From positions 1 through 64,000 of the forward strand of contig CAYSUS010000013.1 of NCBI GenBank assembly GCA_964434165.1: a DNA stretch of 64,000 bases, in the 5' to 3' direction. Shown in pieces: positions 1 through 8,993 of the stretch. This stretch comes from CAYSUS01 sp964434165 (GTDB lineage Bacteria; Planctomycetota; Planctomycetia; Pirellulales; Thermoguttaceae). How positions within the stretch are numbered: position 1 is the stretch's first letter; each line of letters starts with the position of its first letter. Under the pieces are notes generated by a model. The model worked only from the letters and a program-made list of their open reading frames with translations, was not told the origin of the DNA and made no database searches. The position numbers and the translations under genes are program-made.

Positions 1-26
1 CACCGCCGGGGCAATTTATCTGAGCA

Positions 27-3000
27 TCAACGCAGCCCGATGAAGAAGCTGAACACCTCGGTGCGGTCGGTGTCGGCCTTGGCGACCGGCCAGGCGAAGT
101 CGAAGGCCAGCGGAGCCGGTCCCATCGCCGGGATGGTCACGCGGAGGCCGAAGCCCGGGGCCACGCGGAAGTTCTCGTCGCTGATGTCATAGCCCGTCTC
201 CACGGTCCCCGCGTCGCAGAACACGACGCCGCGCAAGGTGTCGTCGGCCGTGATCGGGAACAGGTACTGGATCGAGCCGAGAAGCTGCGTGTGTCCGCCC
301 ACGATCACGCCCGTGGGGCTGCGCGGCGAGGCCCCGCGGAAATCGAAGCCGCGGAGGGTCGAGAATCCGCCGATGAAGTAGTGGTCGTAGATCGGAGTGT
401 CGTCGCCCGTGATCCCGAAGCTGGCCCCCACACTGAGCACGTGCCTCCCTGAGCCGTCGGCGCGCTGGCGCAGGGTGAAGTACTTGCGCACGTCGATGTC
501 GCCGCGCGGATACTCGAACGAGCCGATCACCTGTTCGAAGCCGAACTCGATGAGGTGTCCCTCGGTGGGCAGGAACGCGCTGTCGCGCGTGTCGTGGGCG
601 ATGCCGACGCGAAAGCCGAACAGCTCGTTGTCGCCCAGCACTTCGTCCAGCTCGGGCACGAGGCCCGGGTCCACGCTGGGGTTGTAGATGGCGACCTTCT
701 CGCCGCGGAAGGTGAAGTTGGCGGTCAGGTCGGGCCGGAACTGATAGCCGGTTCGCACCGTGCCGCCCAGGCGTTCCTCGGCCCAGTCGAGGTAGATGCG
801 GTTGAAGAAGTAGCCGCTCAGGCCCAGGCTGACCTGGGTCGGCCCGTAAAACGGGACGTAGAGATACGGCTCGGTGAAGCTGACCATGTAGCGCTGGACT
901 TCGGTGCCGGGCACGGCCTCGGCGCGGAACCGCTGCCCGGCCCCGCGCCACGCCTTGCCGTTGCGGATCTCCTCGAAGCTCCGCGGGAAGCGGAAGAGGT
1001 CGAAGTTCTGTTCATCGACGACCACCGATCCGACGAGGCCGGCGTCGGAGGTGACGCCTACGCCGAGCATGATCCGCCCGGTCCGCGACTCCTCGGCGAT
1101 GGCCTGAAGCGGCAGCGAGCGGAGCGCCTCGTCGACCGGATCGGCGCTGGGCGGCTGGCCCGAGAAGACGCCGTCGCCCCCGCCGAGGATTCCCCCGCCC
1201 GGCATGAGGCGATCCCACACGCTCGCGTCTTCCCGGGGCGGCGCGTAGAACGGGCCGGGCTGACCGGGCGTGCCGGGCTGCGGGGGGGGCACGCCTGGGG
1301 TGAAGGCAGGGCCCTCGGACGCGGTCGCCATGCCGGGGGCCTCGCCCGGCTGCGCGGGATTGATCTGTGGCTGGCCGTACGGCGAGGCCGAGGCCGACGG
1401 CGTGCCGTAAACGCTCGTTCCGCCCTGCACGGCGGCCGGCGGCTGCGGGAACATGCTGGCTCGCGGCGTGGCCAGGTGCGAATCGATCCCTGGAAGCGGC
1501 TTGCCCTGGGCGTAGTTGGGAACCGCCCGGCCAGGGTCCGGCGACTGCGCACGCACTAAAGTGGTCCTGGGACGCTTCGCGGGGGGCCGATCGTATGCTA
1601 CGGGGCACAGCCTGGCGTGCCGTGCCGGCTCCGCCTCGGCGGGCGTCGCGACCGGGAGGGGAAGCGGACGCCACGACTCGTGTCGGCTGGCCCGCGGCGA
1701 CGTCGAGCCCTCGTCGGCCGCTCGCGGCGGGTTGTTGCGAGTCTCCGTCCCGCGACGCGGTCCGGGCATGCCCCAGGCGTCCGGAGCGGCCCGCGTCCAG
1801 GCCCTCGGATCGCGCCTCTCGCGTCCGACGATCTCATCGGCCTCGGCCGACCAGTCGCCGTTTACCGTCAGAACCAGCGTCCGGTCGCGCGACGCCCTGT
1901 CGGGGCTCTGTCCCCGCGTGAGGGGGCGACGCCCCCGCGACGGACCGCCCGGCCGACGGGCGATCTCGGTTTCCTCCTCCGACAGTTCGGGTGGGCTGAA
2001 CACGATCTTCGGCTCGACGCCCCGGTGCGGCTCGTGCAGGAACAGGCCTGAGGCCCGCAGCCGCCGCTCGCTGGCCCGCAGCTCCCGGATATCGACGATG
2101 TCGCCGGGGGCGAGCGACAGACGGTCGAGGACGGTCCGGATCTTGGTGTGCGGGGTCACGTCCTGGCCGCGGATCTCCACGTCGATCCGCCCCACGCGGT
2201 ATCGGTCTCCCTCGCGGATCTCATAGACCAGATCGACCATGCCGGGTTGGTCCTGGCCGAGGTATCGGGTGTCGGGCCTGATGTCGGCGAAGACGTAGCC
2301 CAGCGCTCCGTACTTCTCCTGGATCGCGGTCACGTCGGACTGGAGCTCGGTCTGGTTGAAGTACATGCCGCTGTCCAGTTCCGTGGTTTCCGCCAGCTCG
2401 ACGTCCGCGAATCGCTCGTTGCCCACGAACCGCACGTCCCGGATCTTGTAGCGGGGACCCTCGTGGATGACGAACGTCAGCGTGAGCCAGCTCTTGTCTC
2501 GGTCGAAATGGGGATCGCACCCGATCCGCGCGTCGAGGAACCCGAGACTGGCGTAGTAGGCCTTCAGGCGGTGCTTGTCTTCCTCGATCTCCTTGCGATC
2601 GACCTCGCCCTTGATGATCCAGAGGAAGCCCGGCTTGGACTGAATCTGCGTGCGGAGCCGGGCGTCGGTGGCGATATGGGGCGAGTTGCCCACGAAGCGG
2701 GTCCACAGGATTCGCTGCTTCTTGCCCTCGTTGATCAGGTAGATGGCCCCCTGGTCGTCCACCTCGTTTCCCTCGATCACCGTCACGCGCACGTTGCTGA
2801 AGCCGTGCGACCGGTAGTAGGTCTCGATCTTGCTTCGCCCCTCCTCCACGGCGAAGGGATCCATGGCGTCGCCCGGCTTGATCCCCGCCTTGTCGGCCAA
2901 CACCGATTTGCGCACGAGCTCGTTGCCGACGTACTTCACGTACTGGAGCACGGGCCGCTCGACGACTTCGAAGATCACGATCCGGCCGCCCGCCGCCCGC

Positions 3001-3383
3001 TGCGTCATCGTCTTGACGCTGACGAACAAGCCTGACCGATTCAGTCGCCGCACATCCTCCTCGATCAGTTCCATGTCCAGGGGCTGACCGGCGCGGGTGC
3101 GGATGTGGGGCACGATCCTGAGAAGAGGCACGTGCTTGCGCCCGATCATCTGCACCTGGACTACTTTTTCGTCGGTGGTGGCCGCCGGAGGAGGCGGCGA
3201 GGCCAGACCTGCCCGGCTCGACAGTATCGTCGCCGGGTCGGTGGCCGACGCAGGTGGCCGCATCGGGGCCGCGCGCGGTGTCTGCCCAAACGAGTCCGAC
3301 CCGGCCGGGACCACGACCGCCAGGGCAGCGGCCAGGCAAATGGCACCAGGCAGCAGATCGCGCAGCGTTCGGTCGTCGGCCAT
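27..3383 (-). CDS. bamA: Outer-membrane assembly factor BamA (Omp85) with long Pro-rich linker
   Basis: Outer-membrane barrel protein that inserts other beta-barrel proteins. Five POTRA repeats are visible between about residues 70 and 460; each has the pattern of a strand ending VGN or GNE followed by a helix with YxxxGF or YGALGY. The C-terminal barrel occupies about residues 766-1118 and begins near GVGVTSDAGL. Between them lies about 300 residues rich in Pro, Arg, Gly and Ala, absent from typical BamA proteins of about 800 aa, so this 1118-aa protein is unusually long. The start is set at the ATG at 3383, which gives a signal peptide (MADDRT then a hydrophobic LAAALAVVVPAG core). The frame stays open for 107 codons upstream, but those encode Arg/Pro-rich sequence without structure. 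The protein ends FFIGLR rather than in the usual aromatic residue. BamA identity is secure; the linker's role is unknown. Confidence 0.93.
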   Translation of the reverse strand: MADDRTLRDLLPGAICLAAALAVVVPAGSDSFGQTPRAAPMRPPASATDPATILSSRAGLASPPPPAATTDEKVVQVQMIGRKHVPLLRIVPHIRTRAGQPLDMELIEEDVRRLNRSGLFVSVKTMTQRAAGGRIVIFEVVERPVLQYVKYVGNELVRKSVLADKAGIKPGDAMDPFAVEEGRSKIETYYRSHGFSNVRVTVIEGNEVDDQGAIYLINEGKKQRILWTRFVGNSPHIATDARLRTQIQSKPGFLWIIKGEVDRKEIEEDKHRLKAYYASLGFLDARIGCDPHFDRDKSWLTLTFVIHEGPRYKIRDVRFVGNERFADVELAETTELDSGMYFNQTELQSDVTAIQEKYGALGYVFADIRPDTRYLGQDQPGMVDLVYEIREGDRYRVGRIDVEIRGQDVTPHTKIRTVLDRLSLAPGDIVDIRELRASERRLRASGLFLHEPHRGVEPKIVFSPPELSEEETEIARRPGGPSRGRRPLTRGQSPDRASRDRTLVLTVNGDWSAEADEIVGRERRDPRAWTRAAPDAWGMPGPRRGTETRNNPPRAADEGSTSPRASRHESWRPLPLPVATPAEAEPARHARLCPVAYDRPPAKRPRTTLVRAQSPDPGRAVPNYAQGKPLPGIDSHLATPRASMFPQPPAAVQGGTSVYGTPSASASPYGQPQINPAQPGEAPGMATASEGPAFTPGVPPPQPGTPGQPGPFYAPPREDASVWDRLMPGGGILGGGDGVFSGQPPSADPVDEALRSLPLQAIAEESRTGRIMLGVGVTSDAGLVGSVVVDEQNFDLFRFPRSFEEIRNGKAWRGAGQRFRAEAVPGTEVQRYMVSFTEPYLYVPFYGPTQVSLGLSGYFFNRIYLDWAEERLGGTVRTGYQFRPDLTANFTFRGEKVAIYNPSVDPGLVPELDEVLGDNELFGFRVGIAHDTRDSAFLPTEGHLIEFGFEQVIGSFEYPRGDIDVRKYFTLRQRADGSGRHVLSVGASFGITGDDTPIYDHYFIGGFSTLRGFDFRGASPRSPTGVIVGGHTQLLGSIQYLFPITADDTLRGVVFCDAGTVETGYDISDENFRVAPGFGLRVTIPAMGPAPLAFDFAWPVAKADTDRTEVFSFFIGLR

Positions 3384-3704
3384 CCAGGCCCTTTCGGTGC
3401 GATCGACGGCGGAGAGCAAAGACACGGGGAGACGAGCCGAGGGACGAGGACCGTGCGGGCCGCGAGGCGCTGGGGCGCCGAAGCGGCGCGAGCCAGGTCG
3501 GCACGGGCCGGGTAGAAATACCGAATCACCGGGCCCCGAGCAAGGGGAATTCCATACGACGCCTGAGGAGATGGGAGGGCTGCGGGACCTAGAGATCGTC
3601 GCGTTCCGTCCGGCCCCGCTTCCAAACTGGAAGTGCGATCGAGCCCTCCGGGGGGAGCGCAAACGCCCAGGAGCCGACCATCCCGTGCTCGGCCTTTCGG
3701 CCAC
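3384..3704. other. Intergenic gap between SYLF gene and bamA
   Basis: No gene is supported here. Reading on the minus strand, a short hairpin with a GAAA loop (GGCC arms, about 3690-3702) follows the stop codon of the upstream SYLF gene, but it has no T-run. No convincing -35/-10 pair for bamA was found, so bamA may be read through from upstream. Confidence 0.4.
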
Positions 3705-4817
3705 CTAGCGACGAGCGGGCTTTGGCGGAGGAGGCAAGGGAAGCGTGGACTGCTGCTCCGAGGCGAGCGCCGCCTGATACTGCCTCAGTGCACCCCACGT
3801 GGCCTGGAACTCCGGGCGTTGCGTGAGAAGGCGGTACTGCGGATCGGTCGCCACCGTCTCGAAGCGCGACAAGGCGTCGCCGATCGCCTCGGCCGAGGGG
3901 GCATTCTTGCCGCCGTAGAGCTCGGCAGGCAGGGCCAGGTAGCGCTTCCACGTGTCATCGACCAGGGAGAAGAGCTGGGCAGCGGACGCCGCAACCTGAC
4001 GGCGGAGAACCTCGGACCGGTCCAGCGGCGTCTGGTTCTCCGGCGCCGGTCCACCGCTCCGGGGATGAGAGGAGGAAACCGCGTCGGGGGCCGTCACCTT
4101 CGTCGCGGTGTACCGGGCGACCGTCTCGATCAGCTTGCGCGCTTCCGCGCGCACCGGTGTCGGCTGGACGGGTCGCGGCTTCGGTGCGGTCTCGCCCGGC
4201 ACGATGGGAACCGTGGCGAACGTGGGACGGTAGTACGCGGTCGTGGCGGCGGGGTCCATCTGGAAGACCGATCCGTCGATCGATACGCCGGCGAAGAGCC
4301 CCTTGCTCCGGGAGTAGGACAGGATCTCCGCGCCAAGCCTGGCGTCGGTTGCGGCGGCCGCATTGCGTCCCACGGGCCCGGCGGCCGCGGCCGCGTCGGC
4401 GCCAATCGTCAGTTTGCCCTGGTCGATTCCCCTGAGACTCCGCTGCGTGCGAAAGACGAGGATCAGGTCGGTCGATTGCAGCCCGGCCTGCCAGCCCACG
4501 CTTCCGCCTGTGACGGTGAGGAACTCGGGAAGCCGCCACGCGCCGTTGGCGTCGCGGCGAAGCAATACCCCCCTGCCGTGGCGCACGCCGACCACGAGTC
4601 CGCCCTTGATCATCCCAGGGACGATGACGATCCCCTGGGCGTCGGCCAGCAGAGACCGGGGGATGGCCTTGGCCGGGACCTGCATCACCTCGTCAAGGAT
4701 ATGCGCGGCAGCATCCACGATCCGGGCCCCGTCATCGGGCTCCATGAGCACGGGCTGGGCGCAAGCGGTATGGATGCCGGCCAGCCAGATCATGGCCGCA
4801 GCAGCAAGCGTTCTCAT
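3705..4817 (-). CDS. SYLF/Ysc84-domain lipid-binding protein, exported
   Basis: A 370-aa protein with a signal peptide (MRTLAAAAMIWLAGIHTACA). It is followed by a SYLF (Ysc84/BPSL1445) domain over about residues 25-200. Typical features are LADAQGIVIVPGMIKGG, GGSVGWQAGLQSTDLILVF and a late GAEILSYSRSKGLFAGVSIDG stretch. SYLF proteins bind phosphoinositides in eukaryotes; bacterial versions are secreted or envelope-associated and mostly uncharacterised. The C-terminal 160 residues are Pro/Ala-rich with a helical stretch (residues about 285-350) that I do not recognise. The ATG at 4817 was chosen because it begins the signal peptide; the open frame continues upstream without meaning. It lies between dnaB and bamA in the same direction, so an envelope role is a reasonable guess but unproven. 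Confidence 0.85.
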   Translation of the reverse strand: MRTLAAAAMIWLAGIHTACAQPVLMEPDDGARIVDAAAHILDEVMQVPAKAIPRSLLADAQGIVIVPGMIKGGLVVGVRHGRGVLLRRDANGAWRLPEFLTVTGGSVGWQAGLQSTDLILVFRTQRSLRGIDQGKLTIGADAAAAAGPVGRNAAAATDARLGAEILSYSRSKGLFAGVSIDGSVFQMDPAATTAYYRPTFATVPIVPGETAPKPRPVQPTPVRAEARKLIETVARYTATKVTAPDAVSSSHPRSGGPAPENQTPLDRSEVLRRQVAASAAQLFSLVDDTWKRYLALPAELYGGKNAPSAEAIGDALSRFETVATDPQYRLLTQRPEFQATWGALRQYQAALASEQQSTLPLPPPPKPARR

Positions 4818-5045
4818 CGAACAGCCCCTCTTCCTTGAGTCGGGAACGAAGCGGAAAGGCCGGTCGGGGGCGGGCCGCGGCTTGCGATCGATCGGGCCTG
4901 CTCCGCAACGGCGCCGGATTCTAGCTCCAAAGCTCGGTGCAAGGCAACGCCGAAGCCCCCGCGATGCGGCCCCCGCAGGCAACTCGGATGCCTGGGGGCT
5001 GGCACGGCCCGGCTCGGGAGCGGCGCGAAGCCCCAGGAGACCGCG

Positions 5046-6470
5046 TCAGAAGTCGTCGTACGGCTCGAACTCGTCGTACGGCTTCTCCGAGTAGTCGCCG
5101 AACCGCGTGAACTGCTGGAGCCACGCGAGCTTCACGTCGCCGATGGCGCCGTTGCGCTGCTTGGCCACGATCAGGTCGGCCTGGCCGACCAGCCCGAGCT
5201 TCTCGGCCTCCTCGCGCGTGTGGTAGTACTCCTCGCGGTGGACGAACATGACGACGTCGGCGTCCTGCTCGATGGCCCCGGACTCGCGGAGATGGCTCAG
5301 ACGGGGCCGGTGGCTCTCCTTGCCGGCCTCCACCTGCCGGTTGAGCTGCGCGAGGCAAAGGACGGGGATCTTCAACTCGCGGGCGATGCCCTTGAGCCGT
5401 CGGGCGATCTTGGCCACCTGCTCCTGGCGGGGATCGCGCGCATTGTCGGGCTCAATGAGCTGCAAGTAGTCGATGGCGATCAGGCCCAGCCCGTGCTGCC
5501 GCTTCAGGCGCCGCGCCGTGGCCGCGATCTCCGTGACCGTGCGACTGGGGGTGTCGTCGATGAACAGCGGGGCCTTGCTCAGCTTGGCTGAGGCCTTGAC
5601 CAGCTCGGCGCGATCCTTCGATGAAATGTACCCGCCACGGAACTTGACCCCGTCGATCCCCCCTTGGGAACAGAGCATGCGCTGAACCAGTTCCAGGCGC
5701 GACATCTCCAGGCTGACGAACAGGGAGGGGATGTTCGACTTGATCGCCACGTTCTCGGCGATGTTGCTGGCCAGGGCGGTCTTGCCCATCGAGGGCCTCG
5801 CAGCGAGGATCACCAGCTCCGAGTCGTGCAGGCCGCCGGTGAGATTGTCCAGGTCGCGAAAATGGGTCGGCACCCCGGTGGCCCCTCCGTGCTCCAGCCG
5901 GCGGTCGATCTGCTCGAAGGCCTCCACGAGCACGTCGTGGATATTGCTCACCTGGCTGGTGCTCCGCATGTCGTGGATGCGGAACATCCGCTCCTCGGCC
6001 TGGGCGACCATCTCGCGCGGCTCCGCGGTCGGATCGTACGCCTCGCGGAGGATCTCCGTGGTGGCGTGGATCAGCGCCCGCATCGTGGCCTTGTCCTGGA
6101 CGATTTGCGCGTAGTAAAGGGCGTGGGCGGCCACGGGGACCGACTGCGCCACCTCGGCCAGGTAGGCCACGTCGCCGACGGCCTCCAGCTCGCCTTTCTG
6201 CTTCAGCCGCTCCACGAGCAGGGTGGCGTCGATGCGGCGGCCCTCGTCGTGCATCTCCAGGATCGAGGCATAGAGCTTCTGGTGGGCGTCGGCGTAGAAG
6301 TCGTCGGGTCGCAGGGCCAGCGCCACCTCGTCGCACATGTTGGGGTCGAGGAGGATGCTCCCCAGCACGGCCTTCTCCGCGTCCAGGTTTTGCGGCGGAA
6401 GGCGATCGAGGATCTCGGAGCTAACACGCGCGGCCGAGCGACCCGAATCGACGCGACTGACCGTGGCCAT
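5046..6470 (-). CDS. dnaB: Replicative DNA helicase DnaB
   Basis: Hexameric 5'-3' helicase that unwinds the replication fork and binds primase. The 474-aa length fits the family. The N-terminal primase-interacting domain starts at LPPQNLDAEKAVLGSILLD. The RecA-like domain has Walker A ARPSMGKT (about residue 225), Walker B LIAIDYLQL (about 333) and the HLRESGAIEQDADVV segment with the arginine-finger region. The C-terminus ends in a short acidic tail (YDEFEPYDDF). The start is the ATG at 6470; upstream codons in frame are Arg-rich and unlike the family. It is the last gene of the prs-rplY-pth-rpsF-ssb-rplI-dnaB cluster, 233 bases after rplI. No intein or insertion is seen. Confidence 0.96.
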   Translation of the reverse strand: MATVSRVDSGRSAARVSSEILDRLPPQNLDAEKAVLGSILLDPNMCDEVALALRPDDFYADAHQKLYASILEMHDEGRRIDATLLVERLKQKGELEAVGDVAYLAEVAQSVPVAAHALYYAQIVQDKATMRALIHATTEILREAYDPTAEPREMVAQAEERMFRIHDMRSTSQVSNIHDVLVEAFEQIDRRLEHGGATGVPTHFRDLDNLTGGLHDSELVILAARPSMGKTALASNIAENVAIKSNIPSLFVSLEMSRLELVQRMLCSQGGIDGVKFRGGYISSKDRAELVKASAKLSKAPLFIDDTPSRTVTEIAATARRLKRQHGLGLIAIDYLQLIEPDNARDPRQEQVAKIARRLKGIARELKIPVLCLAQLNRQVEAGKESHRPRLSHLRESGAIEQDADVVMFVHREEYYHTREEAEKLGLVGQADLIVAKQRNGAIGDVKLAWLQQFTRFGDYSEKPYDEFEPYDDF

Positions 6471-6665
6471 GGGGTTCCGTCCTCCAAGCGAGCCGGGGCG
6501 AAGAGAGAGGCCGCAGCGCCCTCGCCTCCGCGCTGCGCGAGCCGCATCATAGGCGACGGCCGCGCGCCGGGCAATGACCCGGCGGGGTGGCCCATGCACT
6601 TCGCGGCGCACGACCTCGCGAAAGCATCGCCGCGAACGCCGATTGCTCGATCAAGACCTGCGAAT

Positions 6666-6715
6666 CCGCCCGCCGGAGCGGGTCAACCGCCCGCCGGAGC
6701 GCGTCAACCGCCCGC
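6666..6715. repeat. 21-bp tandem repeat spanning the rplI stop codon
   Basis: Two 21-bp units (6666-6686 and 6687-6707), differing at one base, plus a partial third unit. Each full unit carries a TGA on the minus strand in the rplI frame. The annotated stop at 6704-6706 is therefore followed exactly seven codons later by a second in-frame TGA. This looks like a small tandem duplication at the 3' end of rplI. Confidence 0.8.
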
Positions 6716-7261
6716 GCTCCCCTCGGCCGGCCTGTCCTCGGATACGGACGGCACGACCCAGACCTTCAGGTCCGCGTCGATCTCCTGGCCGACGTGGATT
6801 TGCACGGTGTACAGGCCGAGCTCCTTGAGCGGGCCCTTCAGCCGGACCTGGTCGGGCGTGATCGCGACATTGTTCGCCTTCAGGGCATTGACGATCTCGG
6901 GGGCGCCGACGGACCCGTAGAGGTGTCCTTCGTCGTTGGCATTGGCCTCGATGGTAACGCTTAGCTTGCCGAGCTCGTCGGCCATCGCGCGCAGCCCGGC
7001 CAGGCGGGCCTTCTGGATCTCGGTCAGGCGGGCCTTGTGCTTCTCGACCATGCGCTTGTGATGGTCCGTGGCGATCGTGGCCAGCCCTTGCGGGATGAGG
7101 TAGTTGTTGGCGTACCCCGGCCTGACGACGACCACCTCGCCCTGTTTGCCCAGGTGGTCAACGGATTGGACGAGGAGCAGTTCGACGCCGCCCCCGGGGC
7201 GCTTGCTGATCCGGTGGACGCGCTTCCGCCCGACGGGCTTTCGCTGCTTGGCTTTGGGCAT
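6704..7261 (-). CDS. rplI: 50S ribosomal protein L9 with basic N-terminal extension
   Basis: L9 binds 23S rRNA near the L1 stalk and bridges ribosomes through a long helix. The canonical start motif VELLLVQSVDHLGKQGEVV begins only at about residue 26. It is preceded by a basic leader (MPKAKQRKPVGRKRVHRIS). The body is normal: PGYANNYLIPQGLA, the connecting helix, and the C-terminal domain with LYGSVGAPEIVNAL. Total 185 aa against about 150 in E. coli. The ATG at 7261 is 37 bases after ssb. Planctomycete L9 proteins, as I recall, often carry such an extension, which supports this start; no good internal ATG lies at the canonical position. The stop lies in a 21-bp tandem repeat. Confidence 0.95.
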   Translation of the reverse strand: MPKAKQRKPVGRKRVHRISKRPGGGVELLLVQSVDHLGKQGEVVVVRPGYANNYLIPQGLATIATDHHKRMVEKHKARLTEIQKARLAGLRAMADELGKLSVTIEANANDEGHLYGSVGAPEIVNALKANNVAITPDQVRLKGPLKELGLYTVQIHVGQEIDADLKVWVVPSVSEDRPAEGSAGG

Positions 7262-7298
7262 GGGTCGCGGAACCTTCAAGGAGATTGTGGGCCGGGAA

Positions 7299-7778
7299 TC
7301 AGAACGGGATGTCGTCCTGGGCCGGAGGTCCGGCAGGGCCCTCGTCGTGGCCCGCGCCATCGTCCGGCTCACTGTAAGTCGGTTCGTACTGGTCTTGGGT
7401 GCGCGAGGGGCCGCGCCCGGAGCCGGACGATCCACCGCTCGAACCGGCCCGCCCGCCGAGCATCTGCATCCGCTCGCCGACGACGCGAAGCTTCGAGCGC
7501 TTCTGTCCGTCATTGGTCTCCCAAGCATCGTACTTCAGGCGCCCCTCGATGAGCACGGGCGAGCCCTTGGACAGGTACTCGCTGGCCACCTCGGCCTGGC
7601 GCGCCCAAAGGGTGATGTCCACGAACGTGGTCTCGTCCACCCATTCGCCGCTGGAGTTCTTGCGGCGATCGTTCACGGCGAGTCCCAGCTCGCAGACCGG
7701 CGTCCCGCTGGGGATGTAGCGAAGCTCGGGATCGCGGGTGAGGTTTCCCACGAGAATCACGCGGTTGTAGCTTGCCAT
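7299..7778 (-). CDS. ssb: Single-stranded DNA-binding protein
   Basis: 159-aa SSB. The OB fold covers residues 1-110 (MASYNRVILVGNLTRDPELR, FVDITLWARQAEVASEYLSKG). It is followed by a Gly/Ser-rich linker and the acidic tip ending DDIPF, which recruits replication and repair partners. The ATG at 7778 (MASYN) matches the usual SSB start; six codons upstream are also open but unneeded. It sits between rpsF and rplI, the usual place. The rpsR gene often found just downstream is absent: only 37 bases separate ssb from rplI. Confidence 0.96.
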   Translation of the reverse strand: MASYNRVILVGNLTRDPELRYIPSGTPVCELGLAVNDRRKNSSGEWVDETTFVDITLWARQAEVASEYLSKGSPVLIEGRLKYDAWETNDGQKRSKLRVVGERMQMLGGRAGSSGGSSGSGRGPSRTQDQYEPTYSEPDDGAGHDEGPAGPPAQDDIPF

Positions 7779-7919
7779 TTCGAGCGACTCCCACAACGGG
7801 CGGCATAGGGGAGAGGTTCCACGCGGCCGACGGCGAAGCCCCCCCTGTGGATCACGCTAGCAGACCCGCCGGGCGCTCGCAACCGCTCGGCAAGGCGATG
7901 CTTGGCGCAAAGCGCAAGG

Positions 7920-8375
7920 CTACTTGGCGGCCTGGGCGTCCTGCTTCTCCCGGTCCTTTCCGGCTCCCTCTCCGTCCTCCGAGGCCTTCCCCTCGCCCCG
8001 CGCGGTTTCGACCGGAGCAGGCTCCGCGTGCGGACGCCCTGCGGCTCCGGCCTGGGCGTGGGCGACCAGGGCGTCGACGATCCGTGGATCGACCTTGAGG
8101 AAGAGAAAGCGCAGAATGGCCTCGTCCAACTGGCAGTTACGATTCAGCTCGCTGAGCTTGGAGGGGTCGAGCCGGAAGTAGGTCAGCCAGTAAGCGCCTT
8201 TGCGGTGACCTTTGACGGGATACGCCAGGCGGCGCTCCTCCCACAGACGGCTGACCAGCATCTCCCCGCCGGCCGCCTGTACCAACTTGGCGATGCGACC
8301 GGAGATGACATCCGGCTCGCGGGAGAACCGGTTGGCGTCGAGGATGAACATCCCTTCGTAAACGTTCTCAGCCAA
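7920..8375 (-). CDS. rpsF: 30S ribosomal protein S6
   Basis: S6 occupies the platform of the 30S subunit, normally paired with S18. The 151-aa protein has the S6 fold over residues 1-100 (YEGMFILDANRF, RRLAYPVKGHRKGAYWLTYF, CQLDEAILRFLFLKVD). A charged Ala/Glu/Lys tail of about 45 residues follows. The start codon is TTG (8373-8375), supported by a GAGGAG Shine-Dalgarno eight bases upstream and by the normal N-terminus MAENVYEGMFILD. It lies 21 bases after pth and 141 bases before ssb. Confidence 0.94.
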   Translation of the reverse strand: MAENVYEGMFILDANRFSREPDVISGRIAKLVQAAGGEMLVSRLWEERRLAYPVKGHRKGAYWLTYFRLDPSKLSELNRNCQLDEAILRFLFLKVDPRIVDALVAHAQAGAAGRPHAEPAPVETARGEGKASEDGEGAGKDREKQDAQAAK

Positions 8376-8396
8376 GGCTCTCGCTCCTCGTAGTCC

Positions 8397-8954
8397 TCAG
8401 TTGTATTGGTTCATGCAGCTTTCAACGCCCTCGCGGGCCCAAACCAGCACCGCGTCGGCCGCGCGGGAGACGGCCCGGGCGATCTCATCCTTCTCCTCGG
8501 CAGCGAACTTGCCCAACACGAAGCCCGTCGCGTCCCAACCCTCCGGCGGCGCGCCGATCCCGATCCGCAGCCGGGGGAAGTTGTCGCTCCCCAGGCGCTG
8601 AAGGATGTCTTCCAGTCCCTTCTGCCCCCCGGCCGAGCCCTTGGCTCGCACCCGGATCTTGCCCAGCGGCAGATTCAGGTCGTCGCAGATCACCAGCAGT
8701 TCGCCGAGATCCACCTTGTAGAACTGCGCGGCCGCCTGCACGCTGGTGCCGCTGCGGTTCATGTAGGTCGTGGGGCTTAGGAGCAGGGCCCTTTCCCCGT
8801 CGAGGCTCGCCTCGACCGTCTCCCCGTGGAAGTTCTTCCTGGGAGCCGAAACGGCGTGACGCCGAGCCAGCTCCGCGAGAACCGCATAACCCACGTTGTG
8901 TCGCGTCGCTTCGTACTTGCGCCCCGGATTCCCCAGGCCCACGACCAGTTTCAC
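8397..8954 (-). CDS. pth: Peptidyl-tRNA hydrolase
   Basis: Releases peptides from peptidyl-tRNA that has dropped off the ribosome. The 185-aa protein has the family signature at the start (MKLVVGLGNPGRKYEATRHNVGY), with the catalytic His at residue 19 next to Asn20. It also has CDDLNLPLGKIRVRAKGSAGG and RLRIGIGAPP. The start is GTG at 8952-8954 with GGGAG eight bases upstream. It lies 39 bases after rplY, a common pairing, and feeds into rpsF. Confidence 0.96.
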   Translation of the reverse strand: MKLVVGLGNPGRKYEATRHNVGYAVLAELARRHAVSAPRKNFHGETVEASLDGERALLLSPTTYMNRSGTSVQAAAQFYKVDLGELLVICDDLNLPLGKIRVRAKGSAGGQKGLEDILQRLGSDNFPRLRIGIGAPPEGWDATGFVLGKFAAEEKDEIARAVSRAADAVLVWAREGVESCMNQYN

Positions 8955-8993
8955 GGAGGCATCTCCCGGGCGTCGAATCCGCCGGATCCGCCG

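Noticed and set aside
3384..3704. N-terminal extension of bamA (107 further codons)
   Set aside because: The extension is Arg/Pro-rich and would bury a clear signal peptide; the ATG at 3383 is much better.
6666..6715. CRISPR-like short repeat
   Set aside because: Only two and a half contiguous copies with no spacers; a simple tandem duplication.
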